Source: Candidatus Epilinea brevis (GTDB lineage Bacteria; Chloroflexota; Anaerolineae; Epilineales; Epilineaceae). Taken from it: 64,000 nucleotides of DNA. Both the position numbers and the translations under genes were made by a program. The DNA lies in assembly GCA_016710785.1 (NCBI GenBank), contig JADJUE010000006.1, forward strand, positions 186,001 through 250,000. Reading direction: 5' to 3'. The stretch's first letter is position 1. Each line of letters starts with the position of its first letter. Positions 37,165 through 45,461 of this stretch are shown here, one piece after another. The notes below the pieces were generated by a model. The model had not been told where the DNA came from and ran no database searches. It saw only the letters and a program-made list of their open reading frames with translations.

Positions 37165-38217
37165 TTGGCCCTGGGCGCTGCCCTCTGCCTCCTGGCCGCG
37201 CCGCGCGGCGCCGCAGGCAACGTCACCTTGATCCGCTTCTGGGCCGAAAGCGACGCGTCCTCGGTCACCCTGAACTGGGAGACGGCCACCGAGCTGGACA
37301 CCGTGGGCTTCCGCCTGCGGCGTGCGATGACCCCTTCGGGGCCTTTTCAGCCTTTGAGCGCTTCCTTCGTCGGCGCCCGCGGCGGGCCGGCCGAGGGGGG
37401 GCTGTACCGCTGGCAGGACCGCTCGGTGACGGTCGGGCAGACCTATTACTATCGGCTGGATTCGGTGAATCCCAGCCAGGGCAGCACCAGCTACGACGAT
37501 GTGGTCTGCGCCGTGCCCGGTGGCGGGGACTGCGTTCCGGAGCCCACAGCCACCCGGACGCCGACGCCGGCGCCCAGCGGCACGCCGCGGCCCAGCAGCA
37601 CGCCGCGGGGGTCTGGCAACACGCCGCGGCCCAGCAGCACTGCGCGGCCCACGGCCACGCCGCGGTCCGGCAGCGGCCCAGGGACGGGCGGCGCGGAAGC
37701 CAGCGTCACCCCGCGCCCTACCGGTAGCCCGCGGCCGGGGGCGACGGTGGCGGCAGCGACCGTGACCGCCGGACCCGCTGCCTCCCGCGCCGCGGCCACC
37801 GCGGGGTCGGCTGCCGGATCGGCCAGGGGATCTGCCAATGGATCGGCCAGCGGATCGGCTACCGTGGCCGGCGCGGCGACCGCGGTCACCGCCGCCGGCA
37901 CGAACCCGTTGACGGTCAACCGTCCGCTGCCGACCCGCGCGGCGGAGCGACTCGAAGGCGTACCGACGACGGGGGCGCCGCCGCCGCAAGCGCTCGCCGG
38001 AGCGGCGCCGAGCGGTCCGCCCACCCTGGTCGCCGCGCTCGCCGCCCCCGGGCCGCAGGGCGGGCGGGGGGCGCGTATCGGTGGCCGCAGCCTGGGCGTC
38101 GCGGAGGATGCCGCGCCGCCGCCGCGGCCGCTGCCGGTCGGCGCGGTGGTCGCCGGACTGGGCCTGCTGCTGGCGGGTCTGGCCTGGCGGATGGCGCAGC
38201 TGGCACGGCGTTGGTGA
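37165..38217 (+). CDS. Secreted FN3-like protein with TP stalk and C-terminal membrane anchor
   Basis: About 350 residues. From TTG 37165 the protein begins with a signal peptide (MALGAALCLLAAPRGAAG). One beta-sandwich follows (IRFWAESDASSVTLNWETAT, LDTVGFRLRRAM, YYYRLDSVNPSQGSTSY), like the fibronectin-type domain often attached to Chloroflexota surface proteins. Residues 125-260 are a Pro/Thr/Ser and Gly/Ser stalk with short repeats (GSANGSASGSA). It ends with a membrane helix (VGAVVAGLGLLLAGLAWRMA) and RRW. The frame is open to just after the pqqD stop, so a more upstream non-ATG start is possible. Its stop overlaps the next gene. Confidence 0.65.
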   Translation: MALGAALCLLAAPRGAAGNVTLIRFWAESDASSVTLNWETATELDTVGFRLRRAMTPSGPFQPLSASFVGARGGPAEGGLYRWQDRSVTVGQTYYYRLDSVNPSQGSTSYDDVVCAVPGGGDCVPEPTATRTPTPAPSGTPRPSSTPRGSGNTPRPSSTARPTATPRSGSGPGTGGAEASVTPRPTGSPRPGATVAAATVTAGPAASRAAATAGSAAGSARGSANGSASGSATVAGAATAVTAAGTNPLTVNRPLPTRAAERLEGVPTTGAPPPQALAGAAPSGPPTLVAALAAPGPQGGRGARIGGRSLGVAEDAAPPPRPLPVGAVVAGLGLLLAGLAWRMAQLARRW

Positions 38218-40610
38218 CGCGGCTCTGCCTGTCGGTTGGCCGGAGGCGTTCGCCGGCCCTGGCCCTCTTGGCGGTCCTCCTGGTCCTCCTGGTCACCCTG
38301 GCCACCCTGGCGGCCGCCTGCACCCCGCCGCCGCCGGCCCCCTTGGCCCGGCTGACCCTGCGCGCGGGCGGCATCTACCGGCTCGACCGCGCGGATCTGA
38401 AGGCGGCCGGCCTGGGCTGGGACGCGGTGGACCCACGGTCCTTGCGGCTCTACGCCGACGGCGCGGCGCGTCCGCTCTGGCCCGATCCGGCGACGGGCGG
38501 CTGGCCCCTGCTCTTCGCGGCCGAGGGTCCGTCGTCGCCGGATTCCGAGGCGGGGGCCGCGGCGGCCGGAGCGGAGGATGGACGGCAGGTCTTCCTGCTG
38601 GCTCCCGGCGCCGCCCCGGCCTGGCTGGCGCCGCGCCCGCCGGTGGCGCCCTGGCCAGGCCGGCCGACGCCGGCGAGCGCGCCGCCCTGGCCCCCGCCGC
38701 CGGCCGCGCCGGAGGGCGCGGTGTGGGACGAGCTGACCCTGAGCGAGCGGAAGGTCTACGAGCCGCTCCGGCCTGGCGGGGAGCGCTGGCTGGGGCCGCG
38801 CCTGACGGCGCCGGGCACCACAGACCTGGCCTTCGATCTGCCGCGGCCGGCGCCGGGCGCGGCGCAGCTGGGTCTCTGGCTGCGGGCGGAGACGGAGGCG
38901 CCGGCCGACCCGGATCACCGGCTGATCGTCGCCCTCAACGGCGAGACGGTGGCCGACTGGTCCTGGGACGGCGCCGGCGAGCGCCGTCGCTGGTTGGATC
39001 TGCCGGCCGGCGGCGGCGCAGGCGGGCTGTCGCGGGCGCTGCAGGAAGGACCCAACCGCTTGACCTTGACCCTGCCGGGCCTGCCGGACGTGCTGGCTGA
39101 GACCCTGTTGCTGGATCGTGTTGTCCTGCGCTACCTACGGCCGGCCCGGCCGGAAGCGGATCGGTTGACCTGGCTGGCCACCGCGCCCCGTCTGGACCTG
39201 TCAGGCTTCTCCGCGGCGGCGGCGGTCTGGCCGCTGGCGGGCGCGGGGCTGCTGGGGCCGCCCCTGGCCACCGCGGATGCCGGAGGGACCTTGCGCCTGG
39301 ACGGGCTGGAGGCGGGACTGCGCCATGCGGCGGCCGGTGCAGCGGGTGCCGAGCCTCTCGAATCATTGACGCGGGCCGGCGAGGGTCCGGACCTGCGCCG
39401 GCCCGCGGCGGGCGCCGACTGGCTGGCTGTGGCCGCGCCCGAGCTCATGGCCGAGCTGGAGCCCCTGGCTCAGCGCCGCGAGGCCCAGGGTCTCAGGACG
39501 GCGCTGCTGGCCTCCACCTGGGTCTACGAGCAGTTCGGGTCCGGCGCCGCGGACGGTGCGGCGCTGGAGGCCTTCCTGCGGCATGCCGCCGCCCATTGGC
39601 GGCCGGCGCCGCGCTACGTGCTGCTGGCGGGCGACGCCACCGAGGATCCCGCGGGCCACGCGTCCTCCCCGGAAGGGGCGATGTTGCCCACCGGCTGGCT
39701 CTTCGGCACCTTCGGCGGCTGGGTGCCCAGCGACAGCGTCCTGACCCGCGACGCCGACGGCGCTCCCCGCGGCGCGGCCATCGGGCGCATCCCCGCCCGC
39801 CGCCCGGAGGAACTGCGCGCCGTCCTGGACAAGATGGCGCGCTGGGAGGCGGCGGTGACGGGCGACGAGGCCTGGCGCCGGCGGGCCCTGGTCGTCGCCG
39901 ATCCGGCCGAGCCGGTCTTCGCCGAAGATGCGGCGCGCTTCGCGCAAGATCTGGGGGCGGCGGTCTTCCTCGCCGAACCCGCCGGCGATCCGGACGGCGG
40001 AGGCGCGGTGAGCACCGGCCTGGGTACCGGCCTGGGTACCGGCCTGAACGCCGGCATGGACAGCGGCCTCAACACCGGCCCGAACACCGGCCCGAAGCCT
40101 GTGTCTCCCGGGACGCCGGTCGCTCCCGAGTCGCCGGCAGTTGCCGCCGAGCGCGTCGGCGGCGCCCTGCGTCGGGCGCTGGACGACGGCCTGGGGCTCA
40201 CCGTCTACATCGGCCACGGCAGCCGCCGCCAATGGGGCCGCGGCCGCTTGCTGGATCGGGAGGCGGCGGAGGCCCTGACCAACCGCGAGCGCCCTGGCCT
40301 GGTGGTCAACCTCAGCTGCCTGACGGGGGCCTTCACCCATCCCACAGAGCCGGCCCTGGCCGAGACCCTGCTGCTGTCCGCTCGCGGCGGCGCGGCGGCG
40401 GTCATCGCCCCCAGCAGCCTCACCCTGGCCGCCGATCAGGCGGCGTTGGCCGCGGCGCTGGCCGCGGCCCTGGGCGATCCGGCCACCGCGCGCCTGGGCG
40501 ACGCCTTGACCACGGCGTGGCGGGCGGTGACGTCGGAAACGCCGGGGGCGCGCGAGGTGGCCCTGACCTTCCTGCTCTTCGGAGATCCGGCGCTCAAACT
40601 GCGGCGCTGA
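38214..40610 (+). CDS. Second gingipain-type C25 protease, predicted lipoprotein
   Basis: A 798-residue protein starting at GTG 38214 overlapping the upstream TGA. The signal peptide ends in LATLAAACTPP with a lipobox-like LAAAC, so it should be lipid-anchored. The catalytic domain has RYVLLAGDATEDPAG, IGRIPARRPEELRAVL, then TVYIGHGSRRQWGRGR (His about 667) and VVNLSCLTGAFTHPTEPALA (Cys about 702), and ends in LTFLLFGDPALKLRR. A short in-frame repeat (TGLGTGLGTGLNAGMDSGLN) is inserted before the active-site region. No frameshift. It is paralogous to the 32857-36030 protease; the pair resembles a secreted-protein maturation or sorting couple. Confidence 0.8.
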   Translation: MTRLCLSVGRRRSPALALLAVLLVLLVTLATLAAACTPPPPAPLARLTLRAGGIYRLDRADLKAAGLGWDAVDPRSLRLYADGAARPLWPDPATGGWPLLFAAEGPSSPDSEAGAAAAGAEDGRQVFLLAPGAAPAWLAPRPPVAPWPGRPTPASAPPWPPPPAAPEGAVWDELTLSERKVYEPLRPGGERWLGPRLTAPGTTDLAFDLPRPAPGAAQLGLWLRAETEAPADPDHRLIVALNGETVADWSWDGAGERRRWLDLPAGGGAGGLSRALQEGPNRLTLTLPGLPDVLAETLLLDRVVLRYLRPARPEADRLTWLATAPRLDLSGFSAAAAVWPLAGAGLLGPPLATADAGGTLRLDGLEAGLRHAAAGAAGAEPLESLTRAGEGPDLRRPAAGADWLAVAAPELMAELEPLAQRREAQGLRTALLASTWVYEQFGSGAADGAALEAFLRHAAAHWRPAPRYVLLAGDATEDPAGHASSPEGAMLPTGWLFGTFGGWVPSDSVLTRDADGAPRGAAIGRIPARRPEELRAVLDKMARWEAAVTGDEAWRRRALVVADPAEPVFAEDAARFAQDLGAAVFLAEPAGDPDGGGAVSTGLGTGLGTGLNAGMDSGLNTGPNTGPKPVSPGTPVAPESPAVAAERVGGALRRALDDGLGLTVYIGHGSRRQWGRGRLLDREAAEALTNRERPGLVVNLSCLTGAFTHPTEPALAETLLLSARGGAAAVIAPSSLTLAADQAALAAALAAALGDPATARLGDALTTAWRAVTSETPGAREVALTFLLFGDPALKLRR
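40019..40096 (+). repeat. Short in-frame repeat inside the C25 lipoprotein gene
   Basis: Repeats of the type GGTACCGGCCTG (12 bases) and degenerate copies encode TGLGTGLGTGLN and related residues. It lies in a loop before the active-site motifs, so copy number changes keep the frame. Confidence 0.6.
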
Positions 40611-40645
40611 ATGGGCACCGGGCGTCGCTGAGCGTCGGACCTGGG

Positions 40646-40690
40646 CTGGGGGACCGGTGCTGGGGACCGGTGCTGGGGACCGCGGACGGG
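40646..40690. repeat. Tandem direct repeat between convergent genes
   Basis: GGGGACCGGTGCT occurs twice in tandem with a partial third copy, in the 93-base gap between the C25 lipoprotein gene and the convergent propeller gene. The ACCGGT centre is palindromic, so it could form alternative hairpins and serve as a terminator, but no T-run is present. Confidence 0.45.
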
Positions 40691-40703
40691 GGGACCGGGC
40701 CGC

Positions 40704-42311
40704 CTAACGCGATCGCGGTCGCGTGCGGAAGAGCAGCGGCAGCCACAGGCGCCCGGGGGCAGCGGTGGTCTCGGGGGACGGCGCGCCGGTGGCCGTCGGC
40801 GGTGGCGGGACGGTCGCCGGAGTCGTCGCCGTGGGGGAGGGGCTGAGGGTCGCGCCCCCTTCGGCTGTGGCCGACGGGGGCGGCGTCAGGGTGGCCGTGG
40901 GTGTGGCGCTGGCCGCCGTGCGGGTCGCGCCGACCGTGGCGCTGGCAGTCGCGGTGGGCGGGACGGATGCGGTGGCCGTCGGCGACGGCGCCGCGCGGTA
41001 CGCCACGATGCTGCCCTCGTCGCCCACTGCCACCGCCCAGTCGAGGGTCGGGGCGAAGAGGCCATAGAGCGACGCGCCCGGATCATCGGCCACCGCCAGG
41101 GTCTTCCAGCGCTTCTGCTGGAAGAAATGGGCGATGAAGCTGCGCCGCCCGTCGCGCTCGCCCACCAGCCAGCCTTGGCTGCGGCTGAGCAGGTCGATGG
41201 CGTAGACCTCCTGGGTGAGCTTGTTGCCTTGCTGGTCCTGCACCGGACTGGCCTGGTTGTCGAACCAGCATTGCGTGCCCGGGTCGTCGTCGTGGCAGGC
41301 GCCGATGTAGCGGTTGAGGCGCCCGTTGACCCCGCCGTCCCAGCCGTAGGTGGCATCGACCAGGTCGACGGCGAAGAGGTCGTCGGCGCCGGACTTGCCC
41401 AGGACAGACCAGGCGGGGCTGGCGATGGGTTCGAAGAAATGGGATTCGATGCCGAATTCGCCCATGGCCCACACGTCGCCGCGGTTGACGATGCGCACGT
41501 CGTGCAGGTCTCGTGAGGCCTGCGGCACGCGCACCCACTTCCAGGCGCTCCCGTCGTACTTCAGGTACAGGGCGCCGCCGTTGCCGCATTGCCTGTCGCC
41601 CACCACCCAGCCGAAGGTACCCTGCGCGTCCGTCGCCATGTCGATGGCATTGAGGCGGGCCATGCAGCCGGAGATGCCCATGCGCGACCGTTCCTGGGCT
41701 TGCCAGCGCTGACCGTCATAGCGCAGGACGGCGCCGCAGACGCCGTCCTCGCTGATGCAGCTGGAGTCGCCCTCCACCCAGCCCACGGCCCAGACCTCGG
41801 TCGGCGACAACACCTGGACGTCATGCAGGTGATAGGTGCGTGGCGACGTGCGCGCTGGGGCCAGATCGTCCACCTTCTGCCAGCTGCCGCCGCTGTAGCG
41901 GGCCAGCATGCCGTTCTCACCCACCGCCCACAGCAGCCAGTCGCCTTGGCCGTCGGGCACCCCGTGCACCCCACAGAGCGCCGGCGTGGTGCCCTTCTGG
42001 CCCACCGTGGTGCCGGCCTCGCCGCAGACCGGCGCGTTGTGGCCTGGGCCGCCTGTCCATAACGGGTTCTTGCCGGGAGCGTGAATGGCGGTCCAGGCGC
42101 CATCGGGCACCCAGGCCGTGGCCGTGGGCAGCGGTTGCTGCTGCGGCCGCTCCTGGGACTGCATGGCGGCGGGCCGCGCGCCTGCCCCCGCCGTTCCGGC
42201 CGCCGCCGTCGCCCCCGTCGCCCCCGCCGCCCCAAGGGTGGCTATCAGGAAGACGAGGAGCCCGGAGATGCCGAGCTGCTGTCGGCGCTTGCGGAAGGAT
42301 GGGCGGGGCAT
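40704..42311 (-). CDS. Secreted beta-propeller-like protein with TP stalk
   Basis: A 535-residue exported protein from ATG 42311. Signal region: LGISGLLVFLIATLGAAGAT. The body has repeated blade-like segments (WLLWAVGENGMLARYSGGSW, VLSPTEVWAVGWVEGDSSC, GTFGWVVGDRQCGNGGALYL, SQGWLVGERDGRRSFIAHF), similar to YCF48/photosystem-stability-like propellers. A TP/SP-rich stalk (SVPPTATASATVGATRTA and on) ends in APGRLWLPLLFRTRPRSR. The short LPLLFR near the C-terminus resembles CLPYLG at the end of the first C25 protease and may be a common surface-sorting element. It is transcribed towards the C25 lipoprotein gene. Confidence 0.7.
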   Translation of the reverse strand: MPRPSFRKRRQQLGISGLLVFLIATLGAAGATGATAAAGTAGAGARPAAMQSQERPQQQPLPTATAWVPDGAWTAIHAPGKNPLWTGGPGHNAPVCGEAGTTVGQKGTTPALCGVHGVPDGQGDWLLWAVGENGMLARYSGGSWQKVDDLAPARTSPRTYHLHDVQVLSPTEVWAVGWVEGDSSCISEDGVCGAVLRYDGQRWQAQERSRMGISGCMARLNAIDMATDAQGTFGWVVGDRQCGNGGALYLKYDGSAWKWVRVPQASRDLHDVRIVNRGDVWAMGEFGIESHFFEPIASPAWSVLGKSGADDLFAVDLVDATYGWDGGVNGRLNRYIGACHDDDPGTQCWFDNQASPVQDQQGNKLTQEVYAIDLLSRSQGWLVGERDGRRSFIAHFFQQKRWKTLAVADDPGASLYGLFAPTLDWAVAVGDEGSIVAYRAAPSPTATASVPPTATASATVGATRTAASATPTATLTPPPSATAEGGATLSPSPTATTPATVPPPPTATGAPSPETTAAPGRLWLPLLFRTRPRSR

Positions 42312-42785
42312 GGCGTCCTTGGGTTTCGTTGACGGGCGGGACGGGCGGGACGGCGCGGAACGGAACGACCGCGGGCGCCCGCAGGTGGCATGACGATAAC
42401 GGGATGGTGGCGGGAACATTACGCCGGATGACGGGACCTGGGGCCGGTAGAGACCACCGAATTTACCCAATCCCCCGCAGACCCGTGACTTTGGCGGGCA
42501 AAATGCGTTATACTGGTTAATGTAATTGTAACTGCCTTGCCGCGATCCGGCCGCGACCGTACAATGTGCACGCGTTTGACACGCTAAACGCGCCATTGTG
42601 CACGCTATCGGAAGCCGCTGACGGCTGAGGCGCGGTCTGCGACACCCCAGCGCGTGCCGGGTCGGCCTGCTCCGAGCGGGCGATGGACCCGTTACGACCC
42701 CCTGATCCTCACGCGACCCGGACCGACGCCGGTCCCATTGCCCCCAGGCGGGGGGGTCGCCTGCACAGATACCCTGGCAAGCCCG
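42312..42785. promoter_or_regulatory. Divergent promoter region between two surface-protein genes
   Basis: About 470 bases. For the plus-strand gene a GTGACT (42485-42490), 18-base spacer, TATACT (42509-42514) forms a good sigma-70-type promoter. Further down an imperfect dyad (ACAATG-TGCA-CGCGTTT, 8-base loop, AAACGCG-C-CATTGT, 42561-42599) overlaps a perfect TTGACA at 42576-42581 and could be an operator. The region up to ATG 42786 holds no convincing gene. Minus-strand signals for the 42311 gene were not resolved. Confidence 0.5.
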
Positions 42786-45461
42786 ATGAGCGCACAGCCC
42801 CCCCCAGAGTCGGACGACCGTTCCGTTCAGACACGCTGGCTACAGGCCTGGCAGGCCGGCCTCGATCGCACGGCGGTGGAGCGGCGGTCCCTGGCCTGGG
42901 CGCTGCTGCTGACCAGCCTCTGCCTGGGCATCCTCGCCGGACGGGGCGCCCCGCCGCGACAGGTCGCGGCGCAGCTGGACCAGGCGACGGAGACGGTCGC
43001 GCCGACCGAGCTGCCGACCATCGTGCGCACGGCCTCGGTCACCGTGCCGCCGCCGCCGACGGTGACCGCGCCGGCCAGCCCGACGCCCTTGCCGGCCAGC
43101 CCCACGGCCATCCCCATCAGCGCCACGCCCCTGCCCAGCAGCACCGCCACGACGGCGCCGACGGCCACCCTCACCCCGCCGCCCACCATGACGGCCGATC
43201 CGCGAACGCCCTCGGCCACCCGCGATCCCAACCGCACGGACACCCCGTCGCCGGCCACCGACACCCCGGTGCCGACGGCCACCCGCACCCTCCGCCCCAC
43301 CCCGCCGCCCAGCCGCACGCCCACGGCGGCGCCCACCCCGATCTCCCGGGAGATCCTGTGGATGGTCCGCGTCTGGGCCTTTGTGGACACCGTGGGCAAG
43401 GGGCCTTACAAATGCACCGGCTGCGACGGCTTGTGGTCCGACGGCGACGTCTTCGAGGCCATCCACTGTCCGCTGGAGCCGCTCTACGTGGTCATCAGCA
43501 ACGCCGACGACCCCACCCAGGTCTACGTCCAGCTGACCCTCCGGCGTGATGTGCCGCGGCTGGACATCTCGCACAACTTCCTCCTGTCCGCGCCGCCGCC
43601 CTACGAGCTGCGCCTGGTGACCACCAATCCGCGTTGCTACACGGTCTGCCCCAACGTGGCGGTGGTCCGGCGCGTCGAGCAGCGCGACTTCGACCTGGTG
43701 CGCAACTCCCGGCCCGGCGCGGGCCGCTACTTCGAGCATAAGTGGGGCTTCTGGCGCTGCGAGAAGATCGGCACGCCTACGCCGGCGCCGGTCAACTGCG
43801 CCATCCACCCCGATGTGGTCTCGCGCACCTGCAACGGCAACAGCTATGCCGGCTACAACGGCAACTTCGAGACGCCCGGCCGCCGGCCCGAGACGCCCGC
43901 GGACTGGATGCCGGCAACCTACGGCGGCCGGGTGACGGCGCCGGCCTCGCCGGCCATCAACAACGGCTCCTTGCAGTTGCGCACGACCGGCGCCGGCGTC
44001 CCCGGCAGCATCAGCCACGGTCTGATCAGCCTGCCCGGCGGACCCAGGCAGGCCACCCTGAAGCTGAAGCTGTTCCGCCGCGACGCCACCGCCGGGGCCT
44101 TCAGCCTGCGGGCGTCGATGGACGGCGGTGCCGAACAGGTGCTGGTCACCGAGGCCAGCCAAGGGCCGGTCGGGCAGTGGAACAGTCACACGGCGGTCAT
44201 GAACGCGGCCCTCGCCGGACCGCATACCTTCACCCTGCGCTGGGATGTGGCGCCGGGGGTGGAGCTCTTCGTGGACGATGTGGACCTGGACTTCTGTTGC
44301 GACAGCCCGGTGCAGGTCACCCCCACCTTCACCCCGCCACCGACGGACACCCCGACGCCGACGCCGTCCAACACGCCGACGCCGTCGCTCACGCCGACGA
44401 ATACCCCGACGCCCAGCGATACCCCGACGCTGACGCCGTCCAGAACGCCGACGCCATCCCCTACGCCGACGAACACCTGGACGCCGTCGCCGACCCCGAC
44501 ACCGAGCATCACGCCGACGCCGAGCATCACGCCGACGCCGACGAACACCCCGACGCCGAGCATCACCCCGACGCCGAGCAACACGCCGACGCCGTCGCGG
44601 ACGCCGACGCCCAGCACCACGCCGACGCCGTCGGACACGCCGACGCCGTCGCGGACGCCGACGCCCAGCATCACCCCGACGCCGTCGGACACGCCGACGC
44701 CGTCGCGGACGCCGACGCCCAGCCACACGCCGACGCCGTCGGATACACCGACCCCGTCGCGGACGCCGACGCCCAGCCACACGCCGACGCCGTCGGATAC
44801 GCCGTCCCCGTCGCCCACGCCGACGCCCAGCAACACGCCGACGCCGTCGGATACACCGACCCCGTCGCCCACGCTGACCCCCACGCCCACCTTCACGCCG
44901 TCGCCCAGCCCCACTGCGACCGCGTCACCGACCCCTACGCCGACCTTCACGCCATCGCCCAGTCCCACCGCGACGGCGATCCCGGCGACGGTACCGCCGC
45001 GCACCCCCGGCCCCGGCGATCGGCGCACACCGCAGGCGCCGGACCAGCCCGGTGAACCCTGCGCGCCCACCCTGGTCATCCACAAGTTCAACGACCTGGA
45101 CCGCGATGGGCGGCTGGATGCCGGCGAGCCCATGCTGACGGGCATCCAGTTCGACATCCTGGAGCTGGTGGCGGATGAAGACCCCTGGGTGCACCAGCGC
45201 ACGACCGACACGGACGGCCTCATCAGCATCGGCTTCCGCGGCGCGGCGCGCCTGCGGGTGCGGGAGCTGCTGCGCCGGTCCGGCGGTCAATGGGGCATCA
45301 CCACCGAAGCGCGGCAGGAGGGCGACCAGTGGTACATCGCCCGCCTGGGGCAGACGGTGCTGGGCGGCAGCTGCGCCGACACCCATCTGTGGGTGGGCAA
45401 TGCGCGCACCTTCTTGCCGGAGACGGGCGGAGGCGGGGCGAGCTATACTCTCGCCCCATGA
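42786..45461 (+). CDS. Large TP-rich surface protein ending in an LPETG motif
   Basis: About 891 residues from ATG 42786 (MSAQPPPESDDRSVQTRWLQ). N-terminal membrane segment SLAWALLLTSLCLGILAG. A first TP linker is followed by a globular domain with several cysteines (GPYKCTGCDGLWSDGDVFEA, PRCYTVCPNVAVV), then a jelly-roll-like domain (PGSISHGLISLPGGPRQATL, ELFVDDVDLDFCCDSPVQV), a very long TPTPS stalk (44330-44990) and a prealbumin-like or SdrD B-like domain (VIHKFNDLDRDGRLDAGEPM). It ends TFLPETGGGGASYTLAP: an LPxTG sortase motif without the following membrane helix and basic tail. The stop overlaps selA. Confidence 0.75.
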   Translation: MSAQPPPESDDRSVQTRWLQAWQAGLDRTAVERRSLAWALLLTSLCLGILAGRGAPPRQVAAQLDQATETVAPTELPTIVRTASVTVPPPPTVTAPASPTPLPASPTAIPISATPLPSSTATTAPTATLTPPPTMTADPRTPSATRDPNRTDTPSPATDTPVPTATRTLRPTPPPSRTPTAAPTPISREILWMVRVWAFVDTVGKGPYKCTGCDGLWSDGDVFEAIHCPLEPLYVVISNADDPTQVYVQLTLRRDVPRLDISHNFLLSAPPPYELRLVTTNPRCYTVCPNVAVVRRVEQRDFDLVRNSRPGAGRYFEHKWGFWRCEKIGTPTPAPVNCAIHPDVVSRTCNGNSYAGYNGNFETPGRRPETPADWMPATYGGRVTAPASPAINNGSLQLRTTGAGVPGSISHGLISLPGGPRQATLKLKLFRRDATAGAFSLRASMDGGAEQVLVTEASQGPVGQWNSHTAVMNAALAGPHTFTLRWDVAPGVELFVDDVDLDFCCDSPVQVTPTFTPPPTDTPTPTPSNTPTPSLTPTNTPTPSDTPTLTPSRTPTPSPTPTNTWTPSPTPTPSITPTPSITPTPTNTPTPSITPTPSNTPTPSRTPTPSTTPTPSDTPTPSRTPTPSITPTPSDTPTPSRTPTPSHTPTPSDTPTPSRTPTPSHTPTPSDTPSPSPTPTPSNTPTPSDTPTPSPTLTPTPTFTPSPSPTATASPTPTPTFTPSPSPTATAIPATVPPRTPGPGDRRTPQAPDQPGEPCAPTLVIHKFNDLDRDGRLDAGEPMLTGIQFDILELVADEDPWVHQRTTDTDGLISIGFRGAARLRVRELLRRSGGQWGITTEARQEGDQWYIARLGQTVLGGSCADTHLWVGNARTFLPETGGGGASYTLAP
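44330..44990 (+). repeat. Minisatellite-like tract coding for TPTPS stalk
   Basis: About 660 bases of degenerate repeats of the type ACGCCGACGCCG with TCG/AGC variants, encoding TPTPSNTPTPSDTPTPSRTP and similar. A higher-order unit (PSDTPTPSRTPTPSxT) recurs several times between 44560 and 44880. It is in frame throughout and likely varies in length between strains by slippage; it is not a CRISPR array. Confidence 0.85.
45444..45449 (+). promoter_or_regulatory. TATACT -10-like box directly before selA
   Basis: TATACT lies 8 bases before the ATG of selA inside the end of the upstream coding region. If used, transcription would start at about 45456, giving an almost leaderless selA mRNA. No clear -35 was found at 16-18 bases. 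Confidence 0.35.

Noticed and set aside
44330..44990. CRISPR-like or origin-type repeat array
   Set aside because: Degenerate, contiguous and coding; no unique spacers and no DnaA-box-like sequences.
44186..45229. Minus-strand frame made of GVGVGDGVGVS repeats
   Set aside because: It is the antisense of the TPTPS stalk and has no start signal or family similarity.
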